A DNA stretch of 64,000 nucleotides from Yinghuangia soli (GCF_021502675.1 NZ_JAKFHA010000026.1:1-64000), one strand, 5' to 3'. Positions 1 through 8,529 are shown, counted from the stretch's first letter. Numbers and translations: made by a program. The notes: a model not told the origin generated them from the sequence alone.

Positions 1-83
1 GGGGAGCCACGGGGAATCGCGGGCAAAGTGCGACGTCGGAGCAGTCGAGAAGGTGCGCAGGTCGGGGCACAGGCGTCCGCAGC
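1..83. other. probable terminal arm of an integrated element (left edge)
   Basis: These bases precede a tRNA 3' fragment that lacks its 5' half. In tRNA-targeted integrations the intact tRNA lies at one end and a copy of its 3' part at the other, so this stretch is inferred to be the distal end of an element that continues to the left. No gene can be called in it. Confidence 0.45.
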
Positions 84-127
84 GTCTTCCAAACTGATTA
101 CGCGAGTTCGATTCTCGTCATCCGCTC
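84..127 (+). other. 3' half of tRNA-Gly(UCC), likely attachment-site copy
   Basis: The stretch starts at the anticodon loop (cttccaa, anticodon TCC) and continues through the 3' anticodon stem (actga), a T arm (gcgag-ttcgatt-ctcgt) and a 3' acceptor strand (catccgc). The five bases before the loop (agcgt) do not pair with actga, and no gcggatg acceptor strand or D arm lies upstream, so this is not an intact tRNA. Fragments starting at the anticodon loop are the usual att duplication left by tyrosine integrases at tRNA genes. Confidence 0.75.
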
Positions 128-137
128 TGTGAAGAAC

Positions 138-176
138 AGGCCCGGACCAGGGATTTTCCCCAGGTCCGGGCCTTTT
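138..176. terminator. hairpin terminator after tRNA fragment and MFS gene
   Basis: Perfect 11-bp arms (aggcccggacc at 138-148, ggtccgggcct at 163-173) are followed by tttt on the plus strand. It lies between the att-like tRNA fragment and the 3' end of the leftward MFS gene and could act in both directions. Confidence 0.7.
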
Positions 177-201
177 CCGTGGTCCGGTGGCGGGTCTGCG
201 G

Positions 202-1458
202 TCAGGCCTCGTAGAGGGTCTGGCGGGTGGCCGGGGCCGGTTCGGCGGGGGCCGGTTCCGGGGTCGGCTCGGGGGCGGGCGGGCGGCGGAGCCGGCGGCT
301 GCCGGACAGGGCGATGAGGACGGCCAGGGCGCCGGCCGCGACCGGGACGCCGAAGGCGGCCGCGGAGCCGTACTCGTCGACCGCGAGGCCGCCGATCGAG
401 GAGCCGGCCGCGACGCCGACGGCGAGGCCGGTGGTGGTCCAGGCGAGGCCTTCGGTGAGCTGGCGGGCCGGGACGAAGTCGCCGACCAGGGCCATGGTGG
501 TGACCATCGTGGGGGCGATCGACAGGCCGGCCAGGAAGAGTGCGCCGCCGACCCACCAGAGGTTGCCGACGAAGAGCAGCGGGACGAGGCTCGCGGCCAT
601 CACCAGGACGCCGGTGAGGAAGCGGCCCGCGGCGGTGCCGCGGGGCTTGACCATGCCGAAGACGATGCCGGCCAGGCAGGAGCCGAGGGCGTAGACCGCG
701 AGGGCCACGCTGGCCAGGCCCTTGTGGCCCTCGTCCTCGGCGAACGCCACGGTGACCACGTCGACCGAGCCGAAGACCGCGCCGGTGGCGGCGAAGGTGA
801 GGGCCAGGACACGCAGGCCCGGGGAGCGGATCGCGGAGCCGTGCTTGCCTTCGACGCGGGCCCGGACCGGGGGCTCGGTGCCGCGTTGAGCGCAGAAGAG
901 GACCGAGCCGACCGCGAGGAAGAGGCCGGAGACCAGGACGCCGGCCTCGGGGAAGAGCGTGGTGGCCAGGCCGACGGACAGGATCGGGCCGGCGATGAAG
1001 CACATCTCGTCGACGACCGACTCGAAGGAGTACGCGGTGTGCAGGTCGAGCGGCCGGTCGCCGTAGATGTGCGCCCAGCGGGCCCGGACCATCGAGCCGA
1101 AGGTCGGCATGCAGCCGATCGGCACGGCGGCCGCGAACAGCGTCCACTCGGGGGCTTCGAGGCGGGCGCACAGGAGGAGCGCGGCACCGCCGGACAGCGT
1201 GACCGCGGTGGCGGGCAGCGCGATGCGGCGCTGGCCGTGCCGGTCGACGAGGCGGGCGATCTGGGGGCCGAAGAAGGCGCCGGAGATCATCATGACCGCG
1301 GTCACCGCGCCGGCCAGGCCGTACGAGCCGCGCATCTCGGAGAGCATCGTGAGGATGCCGATGCCGGTCATCGAGAGCGGCATGCGCGACAGGAACCCCG
1401 CACCGGCGAACGCGAGGGTTCCGGGCGCTTCGAATATTCGGCGGTAGGGGGACGGCAC
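202..1458 (-). CDS. MFS transporter, 12-TM efflux type
   Basis: Predicted 418-residue inner-membrane protein of the major facilitator superfamily. It has about twelve hydrophobic segments, the loop 2-3 signature region (GPQIARLVDRHGQRR) and a Pro/Glu-rich C-terminal tail. The substrate cannot be read from the sequence; similar actinobacterial proteins are proton-driven drug or metabolite exporters. I chose the GTG at 1456-1458, preceded by GGAG, because an upstream in-frame ATG would add 18 non-membrane residues and start inside a perfect palindrome (1496-1519). That palindrome sits about 40 bases upstream of the start and is the likely operator, so the gene is probably controlled by a dimeric repressor encoded elsewhere. 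Confidence 0.85.
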   Translation of the reverse strand: MPSPYRRIFEAPGTLAFAGAGFLSRMPLSMTGIGILTMLSEMRGSYGLAGAVTAVMMISGAFFGPQIARLVDRHGQRRIALPATAVTLSGGAALLLCARLEAPEWTLFAAAVPIGCMPTFGSMVRARWAHIYGDRPLDLHTAYSFESVVDEMCFIAGPILSVGLATTLFPEAGVLVSGLFLAVGSVLFCAQRGTEPPVRARVEGKHGSAIRSPGLRVLALTFAATGAVFGSVDVVTVAFAEDEGHKGLASVALAVYALGSCLAGIVFGMVKPRGTAAGRFLTGVLVMAASLVPLLFVGNLWWVGGALFLAGLSIAPTMVTTMALVGDFVPARQLTEGLAWTTTGLAVGVAAGSSIGGLAVDEYGSAAAFGVPVAAGALAVLIALSGSRRLRRPPAPEPTPEPAPAEPAPATRQTLYEA

Positions 1459-1495
1459 AGGGTCTCCACGAGGCAACGCGGGCGGGCAGGATCTG

Positions 1496-1519
1496 CTCCC
1501 GTTTGAGTACAAACGGGAG
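1496..1519. promoter_or_regulatory. perfect palindrome, likely operator of the MFS gene
   Basis: Arms ctcccgtttg and caaacgggag are perfect 10-bp inverted repeats around the 4-base centre agta. It lies in the leader of the leftward MFS gene, 38 bases from its GTG. No T tract follows on either strand, so an operator for a dimeric regulator (TetR, MarR or GntR type) is more likely than a terminator. Confidence 0.7.
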
Positions 1520-1575
1520 CCGACCCCAGGGTACTCGTGCAGGTGGCAACGTTTTAGCCCTGTATTTTTTCGGCC

Positions 1576-3138
1576 TTACGGCTGGGCGACCGCGGAGACC
1601 ACCGGCAACCACGCGCTGACCGCTCCCGACCAGGCCACCGCACGCATCTGGAACTCGTACTTGTGGCCGGGGGCGAGCAGGGCCGGGGTCCAGTTGTCGG
1701 CGTCCGGGGTGAACAGGACCCAGTCGCTCCAGGCCTGGCCCGCGGTCGCGTCACGCCACTTTCCTTCGTAGGACCATTTCCCGCCGGGGGTCGGCCGCGT
1801 CCACGACAGCTTGATGGCGGCTCCGGTCAGCGCGGTCGCCTTGACGTTCGTCGGGGCCGGGGCCGCCTTGGTGTTGTCGGTGCAGTAGTCCGGCCTGGTC
1901 ATCGTCCAGGGCGCGCCGGGCGGTGCCTTGGTGGGGCTGATGTAGGCGCCGCCTTGTGCGGTCGCGGGCAGCGTGAACTGCACGAACCGGGGCCGGTAGA
2001 GGTTGGCCTGCCAGTAGTTCTGCGCGGTGCAGGCGCCGTCGACGTAGAGGGAGTTGACGCTGTACGCGACCACCACGGTGTTGCCGCTGCTGAGGTGCGG
2101 CACCAGGCGGTACTCGTAGGTCCAGTTGCCCGTGTCGGTGGTCGTCTCGCGGGTCATGTGCAGGACGGTCTTGTTGCCGCCGTTGAAGCCGGTCGGCGTC
2201 GCGGAGTAGTACGCCTCCATGTTCCCGGCCAGGGCGCCGGTCAGGCCCTGGGTGATGAGGACGTACCGGCCGCCGGTGTAGGTGACCGAGAACCCTTCGG
2301 AGACGCCGTTCATCATGCGGGCCGACTGCGCCGGGTCGGTGCTCCAGGTGCTGCCGTTCCAGTACTCCCAGGTGCCGGTGAACTGCCCCTTGGGAACGCG
2401 GGCGAGGTGCAGGTACTTGTTGAGCACGCCGCCGGTGTGGTCGTACTCCGTGTTGTACAGGTACGTGTAGGTGGCGTCGCTGACCAGCGCGGTGCCCCAC
2501 AGCGTGCAGTGCACGCCCGGCACGCAGTCGGCCGGCGACGGGACCGGCACCTTGCGGTACGTCGTCGGGTCGGTGATGGTGGCGACCGGCATCGCGACCA
2601 GTTCGGCGCCGTTCACCCGGAAGCAGAAGTCGCCCTGGCAGGGCGGGGGCACGGGCGCGATGCGCTGGTAGAACTTGTAGACCGTGCCGCCGGACAGCAT
2701 CTGGTCGCCGCCCCACAGCCACTCCCCCGGTACCGCCGCCTCGACGAGGCTGGACGGGCCGTTGGCGCTGCCGGTGACCGTGGACATCGCCGAGCCGTTC
2801 TGGATCACCAGCGAGTTGCGCAGGAACCGGCTCTGGAACGGGCGCCGCGTGCCGTCCGGGTTGACCGGACCGTGGTAGGTGTCGTTGAAGAACCACAGCA
2901 CGCGGCCGTCCGGCAGCTTCAGGGACTCGGCGCCGTCGGCGCCGTTCCAGGCTCCGGAGCTGTTGCCGTAGTTCTGGAACTGGTTGGTCAACGAGCTGTA
3001 CGGCGTCGTCGGCACCGCGGCCTGCACGGGTGTGATGCCGAGGGGACTCAGCAGGGCGGCGAAGGCGGCGGCAAGGATCAGGACGGCCCGCCGCGCACGG
3101 CGGGCGGGCTTCGTGAACGGCTTCGTGGGGGTCGGCAC
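1576..3138 (-). CDS. secreted beta-propeller-like protein with C-terminal FN3 domain
   Basis: Predicted 520-residue exported protein. The N-terminus has a twin-Arg-poor but basic n-region, a hydrophobic core and a PVQAA-V cleavage site near residue 41. The middle (about 50-410) is rich in Trp, Tyr and Asn with repeated strand patterns and resembles the DUF4185/DUF5005 propeller families, which relate to glycosidases; I cannot assign an activity. The last 95 residues look like a fibronectin type III domain, common in extracellular actinobacterial polysaccharide-active enzymes. The GTG at 3136-3138 has a GGAGG seven bases upstream and places the signal peptide at the N-terminus; longer in-frame starts would bury it. 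Confidence 0.65.
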   Translation of the reverse strand: MPTPTKPFTKPARRARRAVLILAAAFAALLSPLGITPVQAAVPTTPYSSLTNQFQNYGNSSGAWNGADGAESLKLPDGRVLWFFNDTYHGPVNPDGTRRPFQSRFLRNSLVIQNGSAMSTVTGSANGPSSLVEAAVPGEWLWGGDQMLSGGTVYKFYQRIAPVPPPCQGDFCFRVNGAELVAMPVATITDPTTYRKVPVPSPADCVPGVHCTLWGTALVSDATYTYLYNTEYDHTGGVLNKYLHLARVPKGQFTGTWEYWNGSTWSTDPAQSARMMNGVSEGFSVTYTGGRYVLITQGLTGALAGNMEAYYSATPTGFNGGNKTVLHMTRETTTDTGNWTYEYRLVPHLSSGNTVVVAYSVNSLYVDGACTAQNYWQANLYRPRFVQFTLPATAQGGAYISPTKAPPGAPWTMTRPDYCTDNTKAAPAPTNVKATALTGAAIKLSWTRPTPGGKWSYEGKWRDATAGQAWSDWVLFTPDADNWTPALLAPGHKYEFQMRAVAWSGAVSAWLPVVSAVAQP

Positions 3139-3403
3139 GCGGCATCCTCCGGGTGACCGGTAGACGGTTGATGGCCCGGCGGCGCCGGGAGCAGGGGACG
3201 TGCGCCGCCGTAGGCACCATTCACCAAGGAGCCGCAGGCGAAGCGCACGGTGCGTGTTCCCGCGTTTCGTGGACAGCGCGGCCGGCGTGGCCGAAGGGGT
3301 CGGCGCGGCCGGCGCAGTGGCCAGGCTCACCCCGGGCTCGTCCTGGTTTCGTGGCCGGATCTTGGATATGACGAAGCGTCACGTCCTGAAGGAGGCACCA
3401 GCG

Positions 3404-4315
3404 ATGTTGTCCGGCGAGAAGATCCTCATCACCGGCCCGGCGGGGCAGATCGCCTTCCCGCTGACCGAGTACCTGGCCAAGGACAACGAGGTCTGGGGCA
3501 TCGCGCGGTTCTCGAACGCCGAGGACCGGGCCAAGGTGGACGCGCTGGGCGTGACCACGCGGGCGATCGACCTGGGTGCCGCGGACTACAGCGAGCTGCC
3601 GTCGGACTTCACGTACGTCCTGCACCTGGCGACCTTCCAGGCGCCCGGGTACGACTACGACGAGGCGCTGCGCGTCAACGCCGAGGGCACCGGGCTGCTG
3701 CTGCAGCACTGCCGCAAGGCCAAGGCCGCGCTGGTGATGTCGACCGCGTCGGTGCTGCGGCCGCACGAGGACCCGATGCACGTCTACGCCGAGACCTCGC
3801 CGCTGGGCGATGCGAACGTGCTGCACGCGCCCACCTATTCGGTGTCCAAGACGGGCGAGGAGGCGGTGGCCCGGTTCTGCGCGCGGGCGTTCGACCTGCC
3901 GGTCACCATCGCCCGCATGAACGCGTCGTACGGCGCCAACGGCGGCCTGCCCACCCACCACCTGTCGGCGATCCTGGAGGGCCGCCCGGTGGTGACGCGC
4001 TGGGACCCGTGCATGTACAGCCCGATCCACCAGGACGACATCAACGCGCAGACCGAGGCGCTGCTGGCCGCCGCGTCCGCCCCGGCCACGGTGGTCAACT
4101 GGGGCGGCGACGACCCGGTGAGCGTGCAGGAGTGGTCGGCGTACTTCGGCGAGCTGACCGGCCGGCCCGCCGAGGTGCAGGTCGTCGAGCAGCCCGGCAC
4201 GCTGCGCGGCCAGATCCAGGACACCGCGAAGCGGATCTCGCTGACCGGCCCGTGCACGGTTCCGTGGCGCGAGGGCTTCCGGCGTACCGCCGAGGCCTGG
4301 GGCGCGCGGGGCTGA
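3404..4315 (+). CDS. NAD(P)-dependent epimerase/dehydratase (extended SDR)
   Basis: A 303-residue cytoplasmic oxidoreductase-like protein. It has an N-terminal Rossmann nucleotide-binding turn (ITGPAGQIA, residues 9-17) and the SDR catalytic pair YSVSK (Tyr145, Lys149). Family members act on nucleotide sugars or small carbonyl compounds; the substrate is unknown here. The start ATG at 3404 has a strong AAGGAGG eight bases upstream; a nearer upstream ATG at 3369 is in frame but lacks a good site. The gene stands alone, divergent from the secreted protein and followed by a short gap to glutathione peroxidase. Confidence 0.8.
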   Translation: MLSGEKILITGPAGQIAFPLTEYLAKDNEVWGIARFSNAEDRAKVDALGVTTRAIDLGAADYSELPSDFTYVLHLATFQAPGYDYDEALRVNAEGTGLLLQHCRKAKAALVMSTASVLRPHEDPMHVYAETSPLGDANVLHAPTYSVSKTGEEAVARFCARAFDLPVTIARMNASYGANGGLPTHHLSAILEGRPVVTRWDPCMYSPIHQDDINAQTEALLAAASAPATVVNWGGDDPVSVQEWSAYFGELTGRPAEVQVVEQPGTLRGQIQDTAKRISLTGPCTVPWREGFRRTAEAWGARG

Positions 4316-4423
4316 GCCCGGCGGCCGCGGGCGGGGAGTCGGCCGCGGCCGCGCAACAACGTCCGGCGACAATGGGTCGGCCGCTACACCGACGGATCAC
4401 ACCCCCACGGAAGGAGAGCGGCC

Positions 4424-4912
4424 GTGAGCCTGCTCGACACCTCGATCGCCCGCCTCGACGGCACCCCGGGCACCCTCGGCGACCTGACCGGCGGCAAGCC
4501 CGCCCTGATCGTCAACGTCGCCTCGAAGTGCGGCCTGACCCCGCAGTACACCGGCCTGGAGCAGTTGCAGAAGGAGTACGGCGACCGCGGGTTCACCGTC
4601 CTGGGCGTCCCCTGCAACCAGTTCATGGGCCAGGAGCCCGGATCGGCCGAGGAGATCCAGGAGTTCTGCTCGACCAGCTACGGCGTCTCGTTCCCGCTGA
4701 CCGAGAAGATCGAGGTCAACGGCGAGGGCCGGCACCCGCTGTACGCGGCGCTGACGGAGACCGCGGACGCCGAGGGCGCGGCGGGCGACATCCAGTGGAA
4801 CTTCGAGAAGGTGCTGGTCGCCGCGGACGGCACGCCGGTCGCGCGGTTCCGCCCGACGACCGACCCGCACGACCCGGCGCTGATCGCGGCGATCGAGGGC
4901 CAGCTCGCCTGA
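4424..4912 (+). CDS. glutathione peroxidase family thiol peroxidase
   Basis: A 162-residue peroxidase that reduces hydroperoxides with a Cys rather than selenocysteine. The catalytic motif NVASKCGLTPQY places Cys36; Gln70 (in CNQFMGQEP) and Trp125-Asn126 (in QWNFEK) complete the usual tetrad. Length is normal for bacterial Gpx/BtuE proteins. Actinobacteria lack glutathione, so the reductant is probably thioredoxin or a mycothiol-linked partner (inference). The GTG start follows AAGGAGAGC. A strong bidirectional terminator separates it from the convergent phosphatase gene. Confidence 0.92.
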   Translation: MSLLDTSIARLDGTPGTLGDLTGGKPALIVNVASKCGLTPQYTGLEQLQKEYGDRGFTVLGVPCNQFMGQEPGSAEEIQEFCSTSYGVSFPLTEKIEVNGEGRHPLYAALTETADAEGAAGDIQWNFEKVLVAADGTPVARFRPTTDPHDPALIAAIEGQLA

Positions 4913-4928
4913 CGCCCCCGCGAGACGA

Positions 4929-4971
4929 CCGCCGAGGCCCGCGCTCCCCGTCGGAGCGCGGGCCTCGGCGG
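4929..4971. terminator. bidirectional terminator between gpx and SpoIIE-phosphatase genes
   Basis: Arms 4929-4947 and 4953-4971 form a perfect 19-bp GC-rich stem around the loop ccgtc, followed by cttt on the plus strand. It lies between two convergent stop codons. Confidence 0.85.
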
Positions 4972-4993
4972 CTTTGGCAAGCCCGGCGGGCGG

Positions 4994-6100
4994 TCAGTGC
5001 CGGCGGATCATGATGACCGCGCAGTCGTCGGAGATGTTCGCGGCGGCCGAGTCCGCGATGCGGCGGGCGCCGTCCTTGAAGTCGTCGGCGACCAGTTTGT
5101 CGGCCTCGCCGATGAGCCGGTCGATGCCCAGCGAGATGTCCTGCCCGGGTACTTCGACCATGCCGTCGGTGAACAGGAGCAGGGCGTCGCCGGGGCCGAG
5201 GACGCCGGTCACGCCGTCGAACGCGGCGCCCGGGATCACCCCGAGCAGCGGCCCTTCGGCCTCGCGTATCTCCCACAGCCCCGAGGCGGCCACCCAGTGC
5301 ACGCCGGGCGGATGGCCCGCGGAGAGCAGCTCGTACTCCCCCGTCTCCAGATCCACCGCGACGTGCACGGCGGTCGCGAAGCCCTCCGACCAGCCCTGCC
5401 GCAGCAGGTAGTCGTTGGCGGCGGGCAGGAAGCCGCGCGGCGGCAGCGAGCCGAGCAGGCCGCCGAACGCACCGGACAGCAGCAGCGCGCGGGTGCCCGC
5501 GTCCAGGCCTTTGCCGGATACGTCGACGAGGGCGATCTCCAGGGTCCGCCCGCCGCGCCGGCCGCGGGTGGCAATCACGAAGTCGCCGGAGAACGCCTGC
5601 CCGCCGGCCGGCCGCAGCGCGACGTCGGCGTGCCACTGCGGCGGGAGTTCGGGCACCAGGCCGTGCGCCCGCAGGCGGTCCCGCAGGTCGAAGAGCATGG
5701 TCTCGCCGCGGGTGCCCTGGAGGCCCAGCCGCGTGCGCTTGCGGGCCATGAAGAGCATCACGAACGCGACGGCCGCCACCACGGCCACCGCACCGGGCGT
5801 GACGTGGTCGGGTTCGCGCGCGTGGTCCTCGGCGGCCAGCACGCCGGCCACGGCCGCGTAGAGCAGCAGCAGGGTCCGCATGCGCAGCACGAGGGCGCCG
5901 ATGACGACAGGCACGACGACGGTGGTGGCCGGGAACCAGGAGCCGTCCAGGGTCGGCAGCAGACCGCAGACCGTGACCGCGGCGAGGAGGACGACCAGGA
6001 CGAACCGGTCGGAGGGCAGCAGGGTATGGCGTAACCACCTCGCCAACTTGCTTGCTCGCCGGGCGAATCGCCGGGAATGCGAGCCCCTGGTGTCCGCCAT
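4994..6100 (-). CDS. membrane-anchored SpoIIE/PP2C-type serine phosphatase
   Basis: 368 residues. The N-terminal 130 residues hold about four membrane segments. The rest is a SpoIIE-like PPM phosphatase domain with metal-binding acidic motifs: FSGDF near residue 173, LVDVSGKG near 193, LLFTDGMVE near 311 and the terminal SDDCAVIMIR. Such proteins dephosphorylate anti-anti-sigma factors and couple envelope signals to sigma-factor release in Streptomyces. There is no sensory PAS, GAF or kinase domain, and no partner STAS or anti-sigma gene is adjacent. The ATG at 6098-6100 begins a very basic N-terminus, which fits a cytoplasmic start before the first membrane segment. Confidence 0.85.
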   Translation of the reverse strand: MADTRGSHSRRFARRASKLARWLRHTLLPSDRFVLVVLLAAVTVCGLLPTLDGSWFPATTVVVPVVIGALVLRMRTLLLLYAAVAGVLAAEDHAREPDHVTPGAVAVVAAVAFVMLFMARKRTRLGLQGTRGETMLFDLRDRLRAHGLVPELPPQWHADVALRPAGGQAFSGDFVIATRGRRGGRTLEIALVDVSGKGLDAGTRALLLSGAFGGLLGSLPPRGFLPAANDYLLRQGWSEGFATAVHVAVDLETGEYELLSAGHPPGVHWVAASGLWEIREAEGPLLGVIPGAAFDGVTGVLGPGDALLLFTDGMVEVPGQDISLGIDRLIGEADKLVADDFKDGARRIADSAAANISDDCAVIMIRRH

Positions 6101-6205
6101 TGCGCGACCCTACCCAGCGCATCGGGGCCGCGTCGACGGCCACGAACACCGGTTCGGCGGCGCAACCGGGCGTATCACCCGAAATTCAGAGGCGAAGTCG
6201 ACACA

Positions 6206-6224
6206 TCTCCTGGTAGTCAGGAGA
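6206..6224 (+). promoter_or_regulatory. hairpin sequestering the ribosome site of the Eis-like gene
   Basis: tctcctg (206-212 of this stretch) pairs perfectly with caggaga (6218-6224) across the loop gtagt. The right arm is the AGGAG ribosome site for the ATG at 6226, so the folded leader would hide it. This suggests control of initiation by RNA structure; it could also be chance because only seven pairs are involved. Confidence 0.5.
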
Positions 6225-6225
6225 A

Positions 6226-7473
6226 ATGAGCTCCCCTCCCGGCTTCGCCCCGGTCGTCCGCCCCGTCGCCGACGGCGAGTGGGACGCCTGGAACGCCATC
6301 GATCCGCACGCGTTCGGCGGCGAGGAGCCGCCCGAGCGGGTGGAATTCTGGAACCGCATCCTCGAGGCGGACCGGTGCATCGGCGCGTACGAGGGCAACG
6401 AACCGGTGGGCAGCGCCGCGGCGTTCTCGTTCGCCATGACGGTCCCGGGCGGTGCCTCGGTGCCGGTGGCCGGGATCAGCGCGGTCGGCGTGCTGCCCAC
6501 CCACCGCAGGCGCGGCGTGCTCCGCGCGCTGATGCGCCACCAGCTCGACGGCCTGCACGAGAACGGCGAGGCCGTGGCCGCGCTGACCGCGTCCGAGCCG
6601 GCCATCTACGGCCGTTTCGGGTACGGACTGGCCACCTGGCGCATGTCGCTGCGCATCGCCCGGACGGCCGCCGTGCTGCCCGCCGAACCGGCCGCCCCCG
6701 CGGGGCTGCGGCTCCGCCTGGCCGACCCGGCCGCCGCGCTGGACACCTGCGTCAAGGTCTACGAGGAACTGCTCGGCACGCGCGCCGGGCTGATGCCCCG
6801 CTCCGGCGCCTGGAAGGAGCGCGTGCCGCTGGACCCGCCGGGCGACCGCGAGGGCGCCAGTCCGCTGCGCTGCGTGCTCGCCGAAGTCGACGGCCAGGTA
6901 CGGGGGTACGCGTACTACGCGACCGTCGTCGACTGGGACGCGACCGGCCCGACCGGCACCACGCTGGTCCGCGAGGCGATCGCGGCCGACCCGGCCGTCC
7001 GGCTGGCGCTGTGGCGCTACCTGTTCGACCTGGACCTGATGACGACCATCAAGGTCGACAACCTGCCGCTGGACGACGAGTTGCTGTTCCAGCTCGCCGA
7101 TCCGCGTGCCGCGGTGCCGTCGTTCCGCGATGCGCTGTTCATCCGCCTGGTCGAGGTCGGCAAGGCCCTGGAGGCGCGCACCTATTCGGCGCCGGTCGAC
7201 GTGGTCCTCGACGTCGCGGACCCGTTCTGCCCCTGGAACACCGGGCGTTGGCGGTTGTCCGGCGACGCCGCCGGGGCACGCTGCGAGCGCACCGCAGACG
7301 CCGCCGAACTCCGGCTCGGCGCGCAGGAATTTGGGTCGCTCTATCTGGACGGCGTGAGCCCGGCGGCGCTGGCCGCGGCCGGCCGGATCAGCGAACTGCG
7401 CCCCGGCGCACTCGCGGAGCTGGGGCGGGCGTGTGCGCCGCTGCAGCTGCCGTGGATGTCCTTCGGCTTCTAG
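6226..7473 (+). CDS. Eis-family GNAT N-acetyltransferase
   Basis: 415 residues, the usual length for the Eis (enhanced intracellular survival) family: an N-terminal GNAT domain with the acetyl-CoA loop (VGVLPTHRRRGVLRALM, about 88-104), a second pseudo-GNAT domain, and a C-terminal sterol-carrier-like domain. The protein ends in an aromatic residue (SFGF); in known Eis proteins the free C-terminal carboxylate and a conserved Tyr take part in catalysis. Members acetylate amines such as aminoglycosides or lysines; the natural substrate is unknown. The ribosome site caggaga lies inside a small hairpin. The 3' end overlaps the converging nei2 reading frame by 86 bases. Confidence 0.87.
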   Translation: MSSPPGFAPVVRPVADGEWDAWNAIDPHAFGGEEPPERVEFWNRILEADRCIGAYEGNEPVGSAAAFSFAMTVPGGASVPVAGISAVGVLPTHRRRGVLRALMRHQLDGLHENGEAVAALTASEPAIYGRFGYGLATWRMSLRIARTAAVLPAEPAAPAGLRLRLADPAAALDTCVKVYEELLGTRAGLMPRSGAWKERVPLDPPGDREGASPLRCVLAEVDGQVRGYAYYATVVDWDATGPTGTTLVREAIAADPAVRLALWRYLFDLDLMTTIKVDNLPLDDELLFQLADPRAAVPSFRDALFIRLVEVGKALEARTYSAPVDVVLDVADPFCPWNTGRWRLSGDAAGARCERTADAAELRLGAQEFGSLYLDGVSPAALAAAGRISELRPGALAELGRACAPLQLPWMSFGF

Positions 7474-8362
7474 CCGGGGTACCCGAGGCGGTGGCCGCGC
7501 CGCCTGCGGCAGGGGCGGCCGCCGCGCGCCGCTTCCGGGCCTTGGGCTGGCACTTGGGGCACCAGAAGAGGTTGCGGCCGGCCAGTTCCTCGATGCGGAC
7601 CTCGGTGTCGCAGACCAGGCACGGCATCCCGGTACGCCGGTACACGTACACCTCGCCGCCGTGGTCGTCCTGCCGCGGCGGGCGGCCCATCGCCTCGGGG
7701 GTGTGCTCGGGCCGCACCGTGTCGATGCGGTTGACCCGGACGCCCTCGGCCATGAGGTCGACCAGGTCGGCCCAGATGGCATCCCAGGTCGCCCGCTTGA
7801 CGAGGCGTCCTTCGCGGTGCGGGTCGAGCCCGGCGCGGAACAGCGCCTCGGCGCGGTAGACGTTGCCGACGCCGGCCAGCACCTTCTGGTCCATGAGCAG
7901 CTCGGCGATGGGCTTGGCGCTGCGGGCGATGCGCTCCCAGGCCTGGTCCGGGTCGGCGTCCGGGCGCAGCGGGTCGGGGCCGAGGCGGGCGTGCAGCGCG
8001 TCCTTCTCGGTGCGGGTGACGATCTCGCAGGTGTTGGGGCCGCGCAGGTCGGCCCAGGAGTCGTCGCCGGCGATCCGGAGCCGGACCACCCCGACGACCG
8101 GCCCGGGGCCGTCCGCGGGGTCCGCGATCTCGCCGAACCGGAAGACCCCCGCGAGCCCGAGGTGCACGTGGATCCAGCGTTCGCCGGGGAACTCCAGGAA
8201 CAGGTGCTTGCCGTGCGCCTCGGCGCCGACCAGCTCGGTGCCGTCGAGCAGCGCGGCGCCGTCCGCGAACCGGCCCTGCGGGCTGGACAGCGCGACGGTG
8301 CGGCCGGCGAAGCGGCGGGTGTTCTCTTGGGCGAGGCGGTGGATCGTGTGGCCCTCGGGCAC
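7388..8362 (-). CDS. nei2: Nei2-type Fpg/Nei DNA glycosylase
   Basis: 324-residue base-excision-repair glycosylase/AP lyase. After the start Val the sequence PEGHTIHRLA gives the catalytic Pro2 and Glu3 of the Nei branch. The H2TH segment (LAGVGNVYRAEALF) and a C-terminal zinc finger (CLVC ... CPKC) follow. About 45 Ala/Arg/Pro-rich residues extend past the finger, which normally ends the protein, and this tail runs antisense into the 3' end of the Eis-like gene. The tail looks like read-through to the next available stop in GC-rich DNA. The GTG at 8360-8362 is set by the conserved N-terminus and a GGGGGAG site. Confidence 0.88.
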   Translation of the reverse strand: MPEGHTIHRLAQENTRRFAGRTVALSSPQGRFADGAALLDGTELVGAEAHGKHLFLEFPGERWIHVHLGLAGVFRFGEIADPADGPGPVVGVVRLRIAGDDSWADLRGPNTCEIVTRTEKDALHARLGPDPLRPDADPDQAWERIARSAKPIAELLMDQKVLAGVGNVYRAEALFRAGLDPHREGRLVKRATWDAIWADLVDLMAEGVRVNRIDTVRPEHTPEAMGRPPRQDDHGGEVYVYRRTGMPCLVCDTEVRIEELAGRNLFWCPKCQPKARKRRAAAAPAAGGAATASGTPARSRRTSTAAAAAHTPAPAPRVRRGAVR

Positions 8363-8462
8363 GTACTCCCCCTTCGGCAGGTCGGACCCCACCAACGTAG
8401 CCGACCCCGCCGACACTCCCGGACGTGCGCGATCCGCCCGGAACCGGCCCGGAGACGCCGCA

Positions 8463-8494
8463 GGCCCGGCGGTTCCGCGAGGAACCGCCGGGCC
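8463..8494. terminator. hairpin between rpiB and nei2
   Basis: Perfect 14-bp arms (8463-8476 and 8481-8494) enclose a gcga tetraloop. It lies just downstream of the leftward rpiB stop and before the nei2 start, so it probably ends rpiB transcription. There is no T tract. Confidence 0.65.
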
Positions 8495-8529
8495 GTGCGT
8501 CAAGCGTTGCGGGGTGTGGGTGCCGGGGC

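Noticed and set aside
84-127. Intact tRNA-Gly gene
   Set aside because: The 5' anticodon stem does not pair and there is no D arm or 5' acceptor strand upstream.
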